From Clostridia bacterium (GTDB lineage Bacteria > Bacillota > Clostridia > Christensenellales > Aristaeellaceae): 64,000 bases of DNA. Both the position numbers and the translations under genes were made by a program. The stretch is from NCBI GenBank assembly GCA_017519405.1, contig JAFWSH010000023.1:124001-188000 (forward strand). Reading direction: 5' to 3'. Positions 19,234 to 26,805 of this stretch are shown here, piece after piece. The notes under the pieces are model-generated. The model made no database searches and was not told the DNA's origin. It worked only from the letters and a program-made list of their open reading frames with translations. Positions within the stretch are counted from its first letter, which is position 1. The number at the start of each line of letters is the position of its first letter.

Positions 19234-20400
19234 TTAGCCACGCTGGAGAAGGCTGTAGAAGATGGCCCTTCTCTCCGTGTTGGAAGTATTTGAGAAGTCA
19301 ACTTTCCTATACCAGTCAATGAGCCTCTGCTCTTCCTGTGCGCTCAATGCATCGGGGTAAAACACAAAGTAGCCAAGCAGGAAATTGATGTAATCAATGC
19401 GGTCAGGTGATTTCAAATGATGCGTGTCAATGAAGCTAAACACTCTGTCTAGTGCATCAAGTGTCATTTTGATGGCACGCCTTATCTGGTCTGGCTTCAG
19501 GTTACAAATCTGATTCTCTTTTGTATCAGGAGCCATGGGACAGTAATTGAAGGAATGAGCTTGTCCAACGATTACTTCATAGGCAGGGTTTAGTGCACTG
19601 ATGGGATAGGATACATCTGTTGACTGCTTTTCGAAAACTCTTTCAAGTCCGCGTTCTTTGATTCTTGCCACATAGACGCGGGTGTAATCATCATATATGT
19701 CGATATCGTAAATCTTCAACTTCGCCAAACGCATCTGAATTACTGTCACACGCGAACCTGCATTGTTAAGTACTTCAAACCACTTTATCTGTTCATCCTC
19801 GGAAAGGTCTTTGCCTTGGTTAATCGTATAGTGGTAGCTCTTGAACTTGTTGCGCACCAGCAACAGGGCGTTTTGGACTTCAAGTTTGCTAAGTGCTGGG
19901 TGTCTTCCGAGATAGCGCCTAAACTCTTCGATGTCACGATGTAGCAGAACGCCTACAGGAATCTGGTGTGGCTTGGGTTCCGCGTCGCTTGGCTTGATGA
20001 TAAACCTGCCTTTCTTAAGGTCAAGGACGACATCCTTGAAGTCTGGGTGTCCAATATATGCCTTGTAGTTTGTGGCAATGCGCTGCTGTCCATCGATGAC
20101 AGAGTTGAGGCCTGGCCTCATATCAACAAGTTCCCTAGTGATAAACGAGATTTGCTGAACCGCATCTTCAGTCCTGTTGATGATGTTGTACGAAATAGCA
20201 GAAACAGGTGCTTTCCCTGAGAGCTGGTAGTTCAACAGTTCAACACATTTCTCCAAGGTCCAGCTCAGGTCGCGTTGGTAGAGTGGAAGGACAAGTGTAC
20301 CCTGGTCAATGCTGGTGCACAGGTCGTCAATGGTTTGCTGCCGAGTCTCCTTGGTTGGGTTCATGTTCGCGTTCTGAATCAGTTCTGGGTTGATTCGCAT
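19234..20400 (-). CDS. DUF262 (GmrS-like) domain protein
   Basis: A 388-residue protein with the DUF262 hallmarks. These are LVLPLYQRDLSW near residues 36-47 (the YQRxxxW block), NSVIDGQQRIATNYKAYIG near 98-116 (the DGQQR block) and IKWFEVLNNAGSRVT near 200-214. DUF262 is the ParB-like NTPase half of GmrSD type IV restriction enzymes and appears in several defence systems. No DUF1524 HNH motif (HxxP) is visible, so the nuclease half is missing and none is encoded next to it. AAAGGAG precedes the ATG. The gene is AT-richer than the flanks and sits inside a recombinase-scarred island. A defence role is plausible, not shown. Confidence 0.82.
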   Translation of the reverse strand: MRINPELIQNANMNPTKETRQQTIDDLCTSIDQGTLVLPLYQRDLSWTLEKCVELLNYQLSGKAPVSAISYNIINRTEDAVQQISFITRELVDMRPGLNSVIDGQQRIATNYKAYIGHPDFKDVVLDLKKGRFIIKPSDAEPKPHQIPVGVLLHRDIEEFRRYLGRHPALSKLEVQNALLLVRNKFKSYHYTINQGKDLSEDEQIKWFEVLNNAGSRVTVIQMRLAKLKIYDIDIYDDYTRVYVARIKERGLERVFEKQSTDVSYPISALNPAYEVIVGQAHSFNYCPMAPDTKENQICNLKPDQIRRAIKMTLDALDRVFSFIDTHHLKSPDRIDYINFLLGYFVFYPDALSAQEEQRLIDWYRKVDFSNTSNTERRAIFYSLLQRG

Positions 20401-20424
20401 GGTGATTCTCCTTTCTTACTTGCT

Positions 20425-20473
20425 GCAATCCTGATTGCGGTGCCATTATACAGGCGAAAGCACAAAATGTCAA
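20425..20473 (-). promoter_or_regulatory. Consensus promoter and small leader hairpin of the DUF262 gene
   Basis: Minus strand TTGACA (20468-20473), 17-base spacer, TATAAT (20445-20450): a full sigma-A consensus. Just downstream, GCAATC-AG-GATTGC (20425-20438) is a short palindrome in the leader that could be an operator or simple hairpin. Confidence 0.8.
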
Positions 20474-20519
20474 TAGCAGCGAGCGTAAAAATTGCATTTT
20501 CCGTTAAATATCTGCAAAA

Positions 20520-20554
20520 ATCGGCTAGCTTGACTATATTTCAAGCTAGCCGAT
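20520..20554 (-). terminator. Perfect 14-bp hairpin, terminator of the resolvase remnant
   Basis: ATCGGCTAGCTTGA and its exact complement flank a 7-base loop. On the minus strand TTTTTG follows, giving an intrinsic terminator for the recombinase fragment that ends at 20563. Confidence 0.85.
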
Positions 20555-20562
20555 ATTCTTGT

Positions 20563-20748
20563 TCATCCCATCATCTTGATGTATTTGTATGCCGTTGGTC
20601 TCGTAATCCCGCAGACCCGCGCCAGCTCTGTCACATTCATGCTGCCATCCATGTAGGATGGATAATACTTGAGGAACACGGCAGGAAGGTCAGCCTTAGT
20701 GATGGGTCTGCGGCCAATCTGCTTGCCCTTCGCGCGCGCATAGGCCAT
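20563..20748 (-). pseudogene. C-terminal remnant of a serine recombinase (resolvase/invertase)
   Basis: About 60 residues from MAYARAKGKQIGRR to the stop match the DNA-binding end of small serine recombinases. There is the AKGKQIGRRP linker, then FLKYYPSYMDGSMNVTELARVCGITRPTAYKYIK, a Hin-type helix-turn-helix. The catalytic domain (with its nucleophilic serine near the N-terminus) is missing: upstream of about 20750 the frame runs antisense through a tyrosine recombinase fragment. The gene was therefore cut by a recombination or insertion event. The frame continues open to 20928 but the added residues are shadow sequence. Confidence 0.75.
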
Positions 20749-20785
20749 CGTAGGCGGTAAGAAGCCCCTGTCATATACCGAGGTT

Positions 20786-21025
20786 GAGCGGATGCGGACC
20801 CGCATCAAGCGGGAGACCTGCTTCGACGACAAGATCACGCCCCGGCGCTTCCGGACCACGGTGGCCACCGACATCTCCAACAAGACCCACGACCTGAAGC
20901 TGGTGCAGTACATGCTGGGACACTCCACGCCCCAGATGACCCTGAAGCACTACGACAAGGGCCGGAGCACGGCGGTGGACGCCAGCACTGCGGTCAGCGA
21001 GGTCTATGGTTTCGATGCGCTCTGA
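20786..21025 (+). pseudogene. C-terminal remnant of a tyrosine recombinase (phage/ICE integrase)
   Basis: About 79 residues carry the end of the integrase catalytic domain. The arginine-box equivalent ITPRRFRTTVATDIS is followed by HDLKLVQYMLGHSTPQMTLKHYDKGR, with the GHS histidine box and the active-site tyrosine in LKHYDKG. The rest of the protein is absent; upstream lies the oppositely oriented serine recombinase fragment. Codons are GC-rich, unlike the DUF262 gene, so the remnant has a different origin. Its 3' end is 175 bases from the right direct repeat, the normal place for an integrase gene beside its attachment site. Confidence 0.75.
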
Positions 21026-21200
21026 CCGGAAGAATTGACGAAAAAACTGACGGAAAAAAGCCCGGAGATCGTTGCACAGTGCGGATCTCCGGGATCGTCA
21101 GTTGACGAGAAAATTGACGAAACCGCCCGATTCGGCACCCGCTAAAACCAGAATTGCAGTCTTTACCCCGAAATCCTGCAATTTCACCCCCAAAACCCAC

Positions 21201-21225
21201 AAAAAAACCTGCATTTCTGCAGGTT
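21201..21225. repeat. Right copy of 25-bp direct repeat (candidate att site at tRNA-Thr)
   Basis: Identical to 18919-18943. It overlaps the hairpin and T run that terminate tRNA-Thr, so the native attachment site would be the 3' flank of the tRNA gene. Confidence 0.75.
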
Positions 21226-21228
21226 TTG
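21201..21228 (-). terminator. Terminator of tRNA-Thr
   Basis: AACCTGCA-GAAA-TGCAGGTT followed by TTTTTG on the minus strand, starting directly after the encoded CCA. Confidence 0.85.
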
Positions 21229-21304
<76 letters not shown>

Positions 21305-21326
21305 AGGTTTTTCGGGCAACAGTGGC

Positions 21327-21354
21327 ATTATAGCATATGTTTTGAAAAATGCAA
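21327..21354 (-). promoter_or_regulatory. Promoter of tRNA-Thr
   Basis: Minus strand TTGCAT (21349-21354), 16-base spacer, TATAAT (21327-21332), about 23 bases upstream of the mature tRNA 5' end. Confidence 0.8.
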
Positions 21355-21583
21355 GCGTTTTTTTCACCGGTGGATGAAAAAAGCGGGGGACCCGGCGAAA
21401 AAACCGGGAGAGGCCGGGGCGCGGGGGGTGGAAGGCAGGGCAGGCCGGCGGTGATACAGGGAAAAACCAACTGCTCAAATTTTGCGGTGCCGTAACCACA
21501 CGCCCCGGGAATTGCCATGGAAAAACCACGCAGCTGTACGGTTTTTCGGCTTTTTGAGCGCGATGGGGAGCGGCTGTGGACTG

Positions 21584-21612
21584 TTGACATACGCAGATTT
21601 TTCGTTTATGAT
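21584..21612 (+). promoter_or_regulatory. Promoter of the eight-gene sugar-transport operon
   Basis: TTGACA (21584-21589), 17-base spacer, TATGAT (21607-21612), about 100 bases upstream of the first start codon. No further promoter as strong is seen before 33707. Confidence 0.75.
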
Positions 21613-21710
21613 AAGCGAGAAATATCTTTCAGGTTCACCCGTTCAACAAAATTCAGGGGTTTTGTCATTCAAATTTCGGCGTGAAAACGCCGCGATTGGG
21701 AGATGAACAC

Positions 21711-24596
21711 ATGTCAAGAAAATGGCGGAACATCCTCATCGGCGTTCTCATTGTTGCGCTTGTGGTGGTGGTGGTGCTGGTGCTGAACCGCCCGCCGGAA
21801 AACTTCAGGAGCAAATACGAGAATGTCGATCTGTCCACTGATGTCACCGGCATCGGACGGAGCAACACCTACGGCGCCTATGTGGCGCAGTACGCGGGGC
21901 TGCCGGCGGTGACGGAGCCGGTGGAGGTGGACCTGGCGGCCTTCTCGGGGACAGGCGGTGAACCGTGCGCGGACGGTGTGCTGTCTTCCGACGAGTCGGA
22001 GCTGACCTGGAAGGTGACGGTGCCCAAGGCCGGGCTCTACAACATCCGGCTGGACTACCTCACCACCCAGAGCCGGGGCGTGGACATCGAGCGCGAGCTG
22101 GCCATCAACGGGGAGGTGCCCTTCTCCGGCGCCAGCACGCTGTGTTTCTCGCGCCTGTGGACCGACGCCACCGAGAAGCGCAAGGACAACCAGGGCAACG
22201 ACATCCGCCCGACGCAGGCGGAGCGCTTTGAGCGCCAGAGCGCCTATTGCCGGGACGACATGGGCTACCAGACGGAGCCCTATGCCTTCTATTTTAATGA
22301 GGGCGAGAACGAGCTGACCATCCGGGCCGTCAACGAGCCCGTGATTCTCTGCGGCATCACCCTGACGCCGCCGCTGCAGTTCCGGACCTATGCGGAGTAC
22401 ACCGCGGCCCAGCCCCAGGCGGCCATGACCGACGCGGGGAAGAACTTCAGCCTGACGGTGCAGGGCGAGGACGCCAAGCTGCGCAGCGCGCCCAGCCTGT
22501 ATGCCCGCTATGACCGCAGCTCCTCCCTCACGGAGCCCTACTCCGTGACCAACACCATCCTCAACTACATCGGCGGCGACCCCTGGACCCACCCCGGCGA
22601 GTGGATCCAGTGGGATTTTGAGGTGCCGGAGGACGGCTATTACAACATCTCCATCAAGGCCCGGCAGATGTACCAGCGGGGCGCCCTGTCCGCCCGGACG
22701 GTGTACATCGACGGCCAGGTTCCCTTTGAGGACCTGGAGGCCGTGACCTTCGCCTACAACACCGGCTGGGAGATGCGCACCCTGGCGGACAAGGCCGGCA
22801 CCCCCTTCCGCTTCTACCTGGCCAAGGGCAGCCATACCATCCGCCTGGAGGTCACCCTGGGGGAGATGGGCCCGGTGCTCAAGGAGGTGGAGGACAGCAT
22901 CTTCCGCCTGAACCAGATCTACCGGAAGCTGCTGGTGCTCACCGGCGTCACCCCGGACCGCTTCCGGGACTACAAGCTGGCCTCCACCTACCCTGAGGTG
23001 ATCGAGGCCATGCACCTGGAGAGCCTGCGGCTGTACAGGATTGTGGACGAAGTGGTGGCTATGACGGGGGAGAAGAGCGACCGGGTCGCCTCCGCCCAGA
23101 CCCTGGCCACCCAGCTGGAGACCTTCGTGGAGTTCAACGAGCGGATCACCGAGTCCTTCGGCAACTTCAAGGACAACATCACCGCCCTGGGCACGGCCAT
23201 GCAGAACATGTCCGAGAGCAAGCTGGACGTGGACCTGATCATGATCACCGGCGAGAACGTGAAGGTGCCCCAGGTGCACGAGAACTTCTTCCAGCGCGTG
23301 GGCCACGAGATCCGCAGCTGTGCCAGCTCCTTCTTTGTGGACTACAACTCCCTGGGCGACAAGTATGAGGACACGGACGACGTGCTGGAGATCTGGATCA
23401 CCACCGGCCGTGACCAGAGCACCGTGCTCAAGACCATGGTGGACGACACCTTCACCGCCAACACGGGCATCAAGGTGAACGTGAAGCTGGTCCAGGCGGA
23501 CGCCATCCTGCCGGCAACGGTGGCGGGCAACGGCCCGGACATCGTGCTGAGCGTCAGCGGCTGGTACGCCGTGAACTACGCCATGCGCCACGCCGTTGAG
23601 GACCTGACCCAGTTTGAGGACTTCCAGGAGGTCACCAAGCCCTTCTACGACAGCATCCTCTACCCCCTGACCTACAACGACGGCACCCACAAGGGCATCT
23701 ACGGCCTGCCGGAGACCCAGAACTTCCCGGTGCTCTTCTACCGCTCCGACGTGATGGAGGAGATGGGCCTGCCCATTCCCCAGACCTGGGAGGAGCTCAT
23801 CGCCCAGCTGCCCACCATCCAGGGCAACAGCCTCACCGTGGCGGTGAACTTCCCCGACATCGCGGTGGCGGACATCTCCGTCCTGGGCTCCATGATCTAC
23901 CAGAACGGCGGCGCCATCTATGACGAGGACGCCAAGCACACCCTCATCGACAGCGAGGCGGGCGTGGCGGCCTTCAAGCAGTACACCAGCCTCTACAACG
24001 ACTACGGCCTGCCGGTGGTGTTCGACTTTGTCAGCCGCTTCCGCAGCGGCGAGATGCCCCTGGGCGTGGCCTCCTACGCCACCTACAACACCCTGATGGT
24101 CTCCGCACCGGAGATCCGCGGCCTGTGGGACTTCACCCTCTTCCCGGGCACGAAGCAGGAGGACGGCTCCATCGACCGCACCGCCCAGACCGACGGCCTG
24201 TGCTGCATGATGATCGCCACGGACAACGAGAAGGTGAAGCAGAACGCCTGGACCTTCATGAAGTGGTGGGTCAGCGCCGAGGCCCAGGTGCGCTTCGGCC
24301 GGGAGATGGAGAGCATCCTGGGCGCCTCCGCCCGCTACCAGACCGCCAACCGGGACGCCCTGCGCCAGCTGGCCTGGTCCAACAAACAGCTGAGGGTCCT
24401 GGAGGAGCAGATGGCCCACACCCGGGGCTTCCCGGAGATCGCCGGCGGCTACTCCACCACCCGCCACATCACCAACGCTGTCCGCCGGGTCATCAACACC
24501 AAGGAGGACCAGCGGGAGACGCTGCTGAACTACGCCCGGACCATCAACGAGGAAATCAAGATCAAGCGGCGGGAATTCAACCTGCCGGTTGACTGA
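21711..24596 (+). CDS. Giant membrane-anchored extracellular solute-binding protein with N-terminal beta-sandwich domains
   Basis: A 961-residue protein about twice the size of a normal sugar-binding protein. After MSRKWRN, a single hydrophobic helix (ILIGVLIVALVVVVVLVLN) has no lipobox, so it is probably membrane-anchored. Two similar beta-sandwich stretches follow, each with the pattern V-P-x-x-G-Y/L-Y-N-I (about 105-235 and 290-400), like carbohydrate-binding jelly rolls. A helical stretch (about 400-540) links to a family 1 solute-binding domain from about 560: LEIWITTGRDQSTVLKTMVDD, GIYGLPETQNFPVLFYRSDV, MGLPIPQTWEEL. It is the first gene of the operon and presumably delivers glycans to the adjacent permeases. 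The domain reading beyond the binding domain is inference. Confidence 0.82.
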   Translation: MSRKWRNILIGVLIVALVVVVVLVLNRPPENFRSKYENVDLSTDVTGIGRSNTYGAYVAQYAGLPAVTEPVEVDLAAFSGTGGEPCADGVLSSDESELTWKVTVPKAGLYNIRLDYLTTQSRGVDIERELAINGEVPFSGASTLCFSRLWTDATEKRKDNQGNDIRPTQAERFERQSAYCRDDMGYQTEPYAFYFNEGENELTIRAVNEPVILCGITLTPPLQFRTYAEYTAAQPQAAMTDAGKNFSLTVQGEDAKLRSAPSLYARYDRSSSLTEPYSVTNTILNYIGGDPWTHPGEWIQWDFEVPEDGYYNISIKARQMYQRGALSARTVYIDGQVPFEDLEAVTFAYNTGWEMRTLADKAGTPFRFYLAKGSHTIRLEVTLGEMGPVLKEVEDSIFRLNQIYRKLLVLTGVTPDRFRDYKLASTYPEVIEAMHLESLRLYRIVDEVVAMTGEKSDRVASAQTLATQLETFVEFNERITESFGNFKDNITALGTAMQNMSESKLDVDLIMITGENVKVPQVHENFFQRVGHEIRSCASSFFVDYNSLGDKYEDTDDVLEIWITTGRDQSTVLKTMVDDTFTANTGIKVNVKLVQADAILPATVAGNGPDIVLSVSGWYAVNYAMRHAVEDLTQFEDFQEVTKPFYDSILYPLTYNDGTHKGIYGLPETQNFPVLFYRSDVMEEMGLPIPQTWEELIAQLPTIQGNSLTVAVNFPDIAVADISVLGSMIYQNGGAIYDEDAKHTLIDSEAGVAAFKQYTSLYNDYGLPVVFDFVSRFRSGEMPLGVASYATYNTLMVSAPEIRGLWDFTLFPGTKQEDGSIDRTAQTDGLCCMMIATDNEKVKQNAWTFMKWWVSAEAQVRFGREMESILGASARYQTANRDALRQLAWSNKQLRVLEEQMAHTRGFPEIAGGYSTTRHITNAVRRVINTKEDQRETLLNYARTINEEIKIKRREFNLPVD

Positions 24597-24619
24597 TGAG
24601 AGAAGGAGGTTAGGCAAGT

Positions 24620-25564
24620 ATGCAGTCACAGTCCTTTTCCCGGAGATTCCTGACGATGAAGAGGGAAAAGATGGCCCATGGCTGGGAGATGGCCAAGCGG
24701 AACAAAGGCTGTTATCTGTTCCTGGCGCCGTACGCCATCCTGTTCTTCACCTTCTTCATCCTGCCCATCGGCACCTCCATCGTCCTGAGCTTCACCTACT
24801 ACAACATCCTGGAACCCCCGCGCTTCGTGGGCGTGCAGAACTACATCAACCTGGTGCTGCAGGATGAGGTCTTCCTCACCGCCATCAAGAACACCTTCGT
24901 CATCGCGGTGATCACAGGCCCGGTGGGCTACATGCTGTCCTTCCTCTTCGCCTGGGTCATCAACGAGCTGCCCAAGTGGCTCCGGGCAGTGGCGGTGGTC
25001 ATCTTCTATGCGCCCTCCATCGCCGGCGCGGCCTTCACGGTGTTCTCCATCATCTTCCGGGGCGACAACTACGGCTGGTTCAACTCCATCCTGCTGGAGC
25101 TGGGCATCATCGAGGCGCCCCGGCTGTGGCTGACGGACCCCCGCTACATGATGACCATCCTGATCATCGTCATCCTGTGGATGAGCATGGGCACGGGCTT
25201 CCTGAGCTTCGTGGCCGGCTTCCAGGGCATTGACCGCAGCATGTACGAGGCGGGCTATGTGGACGGCGTGCGCAACCGCTGGCAGGAGCTGTATCACATC
25301 ACCCTGCCCAGCATGAAGCCCGTGCTGCTCTTCGGCGCCGTGATGAGCATCACCGGTGCCTTCAACGTGAGCGACGTGCCCCGGGCCCTGTGCGGCTACC
25401 CCTCCACGGACTACGCGGTCCGCACCATGGTCACCCACCTGTTTGACTACGGCTTCAGCCGCTTCGAGATGGGCTACGCCAGCGCCATCGCCACGCTCCT
25501 GTTCCTGATCATGATTCTGTGCAACAAGGCAATCAGTGCGCTGCTGGGAAGGGTGGGAACCTGA
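24620..25564 (+). CDS. CUT1 sugar ABC transporter permease (MalF/UgpA type)
   Basis: A 314-residue inner-membrane permease with six predicted helices, beginning YLFLAPYAILFFTFFILPIG at about residue 33. The EAA loop that contacts the ATPase is MYEAGYVDGVRNRWQELYHI, followed by LPSMKPVLLF. GAAGGAGG precedes the ATG, 23 bases after the binding-protein gene. It pairs with the next gene. No ATPase is encoded in the locus, so a shared MsmX/UgpC-type ATPase elsewhere would be needed. Confidence 0.92.
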   Translation: MQSQSFSRRFLTMKREKMAHGWEMAKRNKGCYLFLAPYAILFFTFFILPIGTSIVLSFTYYNILEPPRFVGVQNYINLVLQDEVFLTAIKNTFVIAVITGPVGYMLSFLFAWVINELPKWLRAVAVVIFYAPSIAGAAFTVFSIIFRGDNYGWFNSILLELGIIEAPRLWLTDPRYMMTILIIVILWMSMGTGFLSFVAGFQGIDRSMYEAGYVDGVRNRWQELYHITLPSMKPVLLFGAVMSITGAFNVSDVPRALCGYPSTDYAVRTMVTHLFDYGFSRFEMGYASAIATLLFLIMILCNKAISALLGRVGT

Positions 25565-25565
25565 G

Positions 25566-26792
25566 ATGAGCGAAAACAACACCGTCAAATCCAGCGGAGT
25601 TCTGCGGATTCCCGGCCGCAAGGCGGTCCATGGCGAGCTGGTGGCCGGCGAGACCAGCGCGGCCTTCTACCCCCGGGGCAAGAAGGAGCCTGCCGTGGAG
25701 TGGCAGTATGTGCGGATGGAGCGCATGGACAACCAGCGCCGGGGCGGCACCTCCAGCCAGCTCACCGTGGTCCTCAAGGACGAGACCACCTATGTGTTTG
25801 AGCTGAGCCGGGGCCTGAAGCTCTACAGCCAGATGGACAAGCACTGGACCACCAAGCCCGTGGTGAAGATGACCCGGGGCGACGAGCTGCGGCGCCTGGC
25901 GGAGCTGCGGGGCGAGCAGATCGAGAAGCCCAAGAAGCACCTGATCACCCGGCGGCACCCCAACCGCTCCATCGGCGGCGACATCCTCATCTACCTGGTG
26001 CTGGCCATCTTCGGCCTGGCCATGGTGTTCCCGCTGATCTTCCTGATCGGCTCCAGCCTGAAGCCCCTGGACGAGCTGTTCCGCTTCCCGCCGCCCGTGT
26101 GGCCCAACAACCCCACCACCGACAACTTCTCCGACCTGTTTGTGACCATGGGCCAGAGCTGGGTGCCCTTCAGCCGCTACCTGGTGAACACCGTGTTCAT
26201 CACCGTGGTGGGCACCTTCGGCCACCTGGTGATCGCGGGCATGGCGGCCTTTGTCCTGGCCAAGTATGAGTTCCCGGGGAACCGGCTCTTCTTCACCGTG
26301 GTCACCACCTGCCTGATGTTCTCCGGCTATGTCACCGGCATCCCCAACTACCTGATCATGAGCAAGCTGGGCATGGTGGACACCTACTGGGCGCTGATCC
26401 TCCCGGCCTTCGCCGCCCCCATCGGTTTGTTCCTGATGAAGCAGTTCATGGAGGGGCTGCCCACGGCCCTCATCGAGGCGGCCACCATCGACGGCGCCAG
26501 CCGCTTCCGGGTCTTCTGGAGCATCGTGATGCCCAACGTGAAGCCCGCCTGGCTCACCATGATCATCTTCAGCGTCCAGAGCCTGTGGAACACCAGCGCC
26601 GCCACGGTCATCTACTCCGAGGCCAAGAAGACCCTGGTCTACGCCCTGCAGCAGATCCAGGCGGGCGGCGTGGCCAGAACCGGCGAGGTGGCCGCGGCCA
26701 ACGTCATCATTGTGGCAGTCCCGATCCTCATCTTCATATTCAGCCAGAGCCGAATCCTGGAGACCATGGCGTCCTCGGGCATCAAGGACTGA
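25566..26792 (+). CDS. CUT1 sugar ABC transporter permease (MalG type) with extra N-terminal cytosolic domain
   Basis: A 408-residue permease. The membrane part (from about residue 133) is a standard MalG-type module with helix LIYLVLAIFGLAMVFPLIFL and the EAA loop IEAATIDGASRFRVFWSIVM. The first 130 residues are unusual. They form an apparently beta-rich, soluble module (VHGELVAGETSAAFYPRGKK, WQYVRMERMDNQRR, SQLTVVLKDETTYVFELSRG) that looks PH-like, followed by a charged linker. MalG proteins normally start within 20-30 residues of helix 1. The ATG at 25566 lies one base after the previous stop, so translation is coupled. The extra module could regulate or dock a partner; that is inference. 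Confidence 0.88.
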   Translation: MSENNTVKSSGVLRIPGRKAVHGELVAGETSAAFYPRGKKEPAVEWQYVRMERMDNQRRGGTSSQLTVVLKDETTYVFELSRGLKLYSQMDKHWTTKPVVKMTRGDELRRLAELRGEQIEKPKKHLITRRHPNRSIGGDILIYLVLAIFGLAMVFPLIFLIGSSLKPLDELFRFPPPVWPNNPTTDNFSDLFVTMGQSWVPFSRYLVNTVFITVVGTFGHLVIAGMAAFVLAKYEFPGNRLFFTVVTTCLMFSGYVTGIPNYLIMSKLGMVDTYWALILPAFAAPIGLFLMKQFMEGLPTALIEAATIDGASRFRVFWSIVMPNVKPAWLTMIIFSVQSLWNTSAATVIYSEAKKTLVYALQQIQAGGVARTGEVAAANVIIVAVPILIFIFSQSRILETMASSGIKD

Positions 26793-26805
26793 GGAGGCTG
26801 ACAGG

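Larger units (their letters stand above)
21305..21710. other. Intergenic region between tRNA-Thr and the sugar-transport operon
   Basis: No gene seen. It holds the divergent promoters for tRNA-Thr and the large operon, separated by GC-rich filler with several short A and T runs. Downstream of the operon promoter the leader of about 90 bases contains CAAAATTCAGGGGTTTTG, a short imperfect inverted repeat at about 21645-21665, then GGGAG before the first start codon. Confidence 0.55.

Noticed and set aside
21714..24629. 971-codon open frame antisense to the giant binding protein
   Set aside because: It mirrors the sense gene exactly and has shadow composition (Val/Gly/His/Leu). The sense gene has promoter, ribosome site and family motifs.
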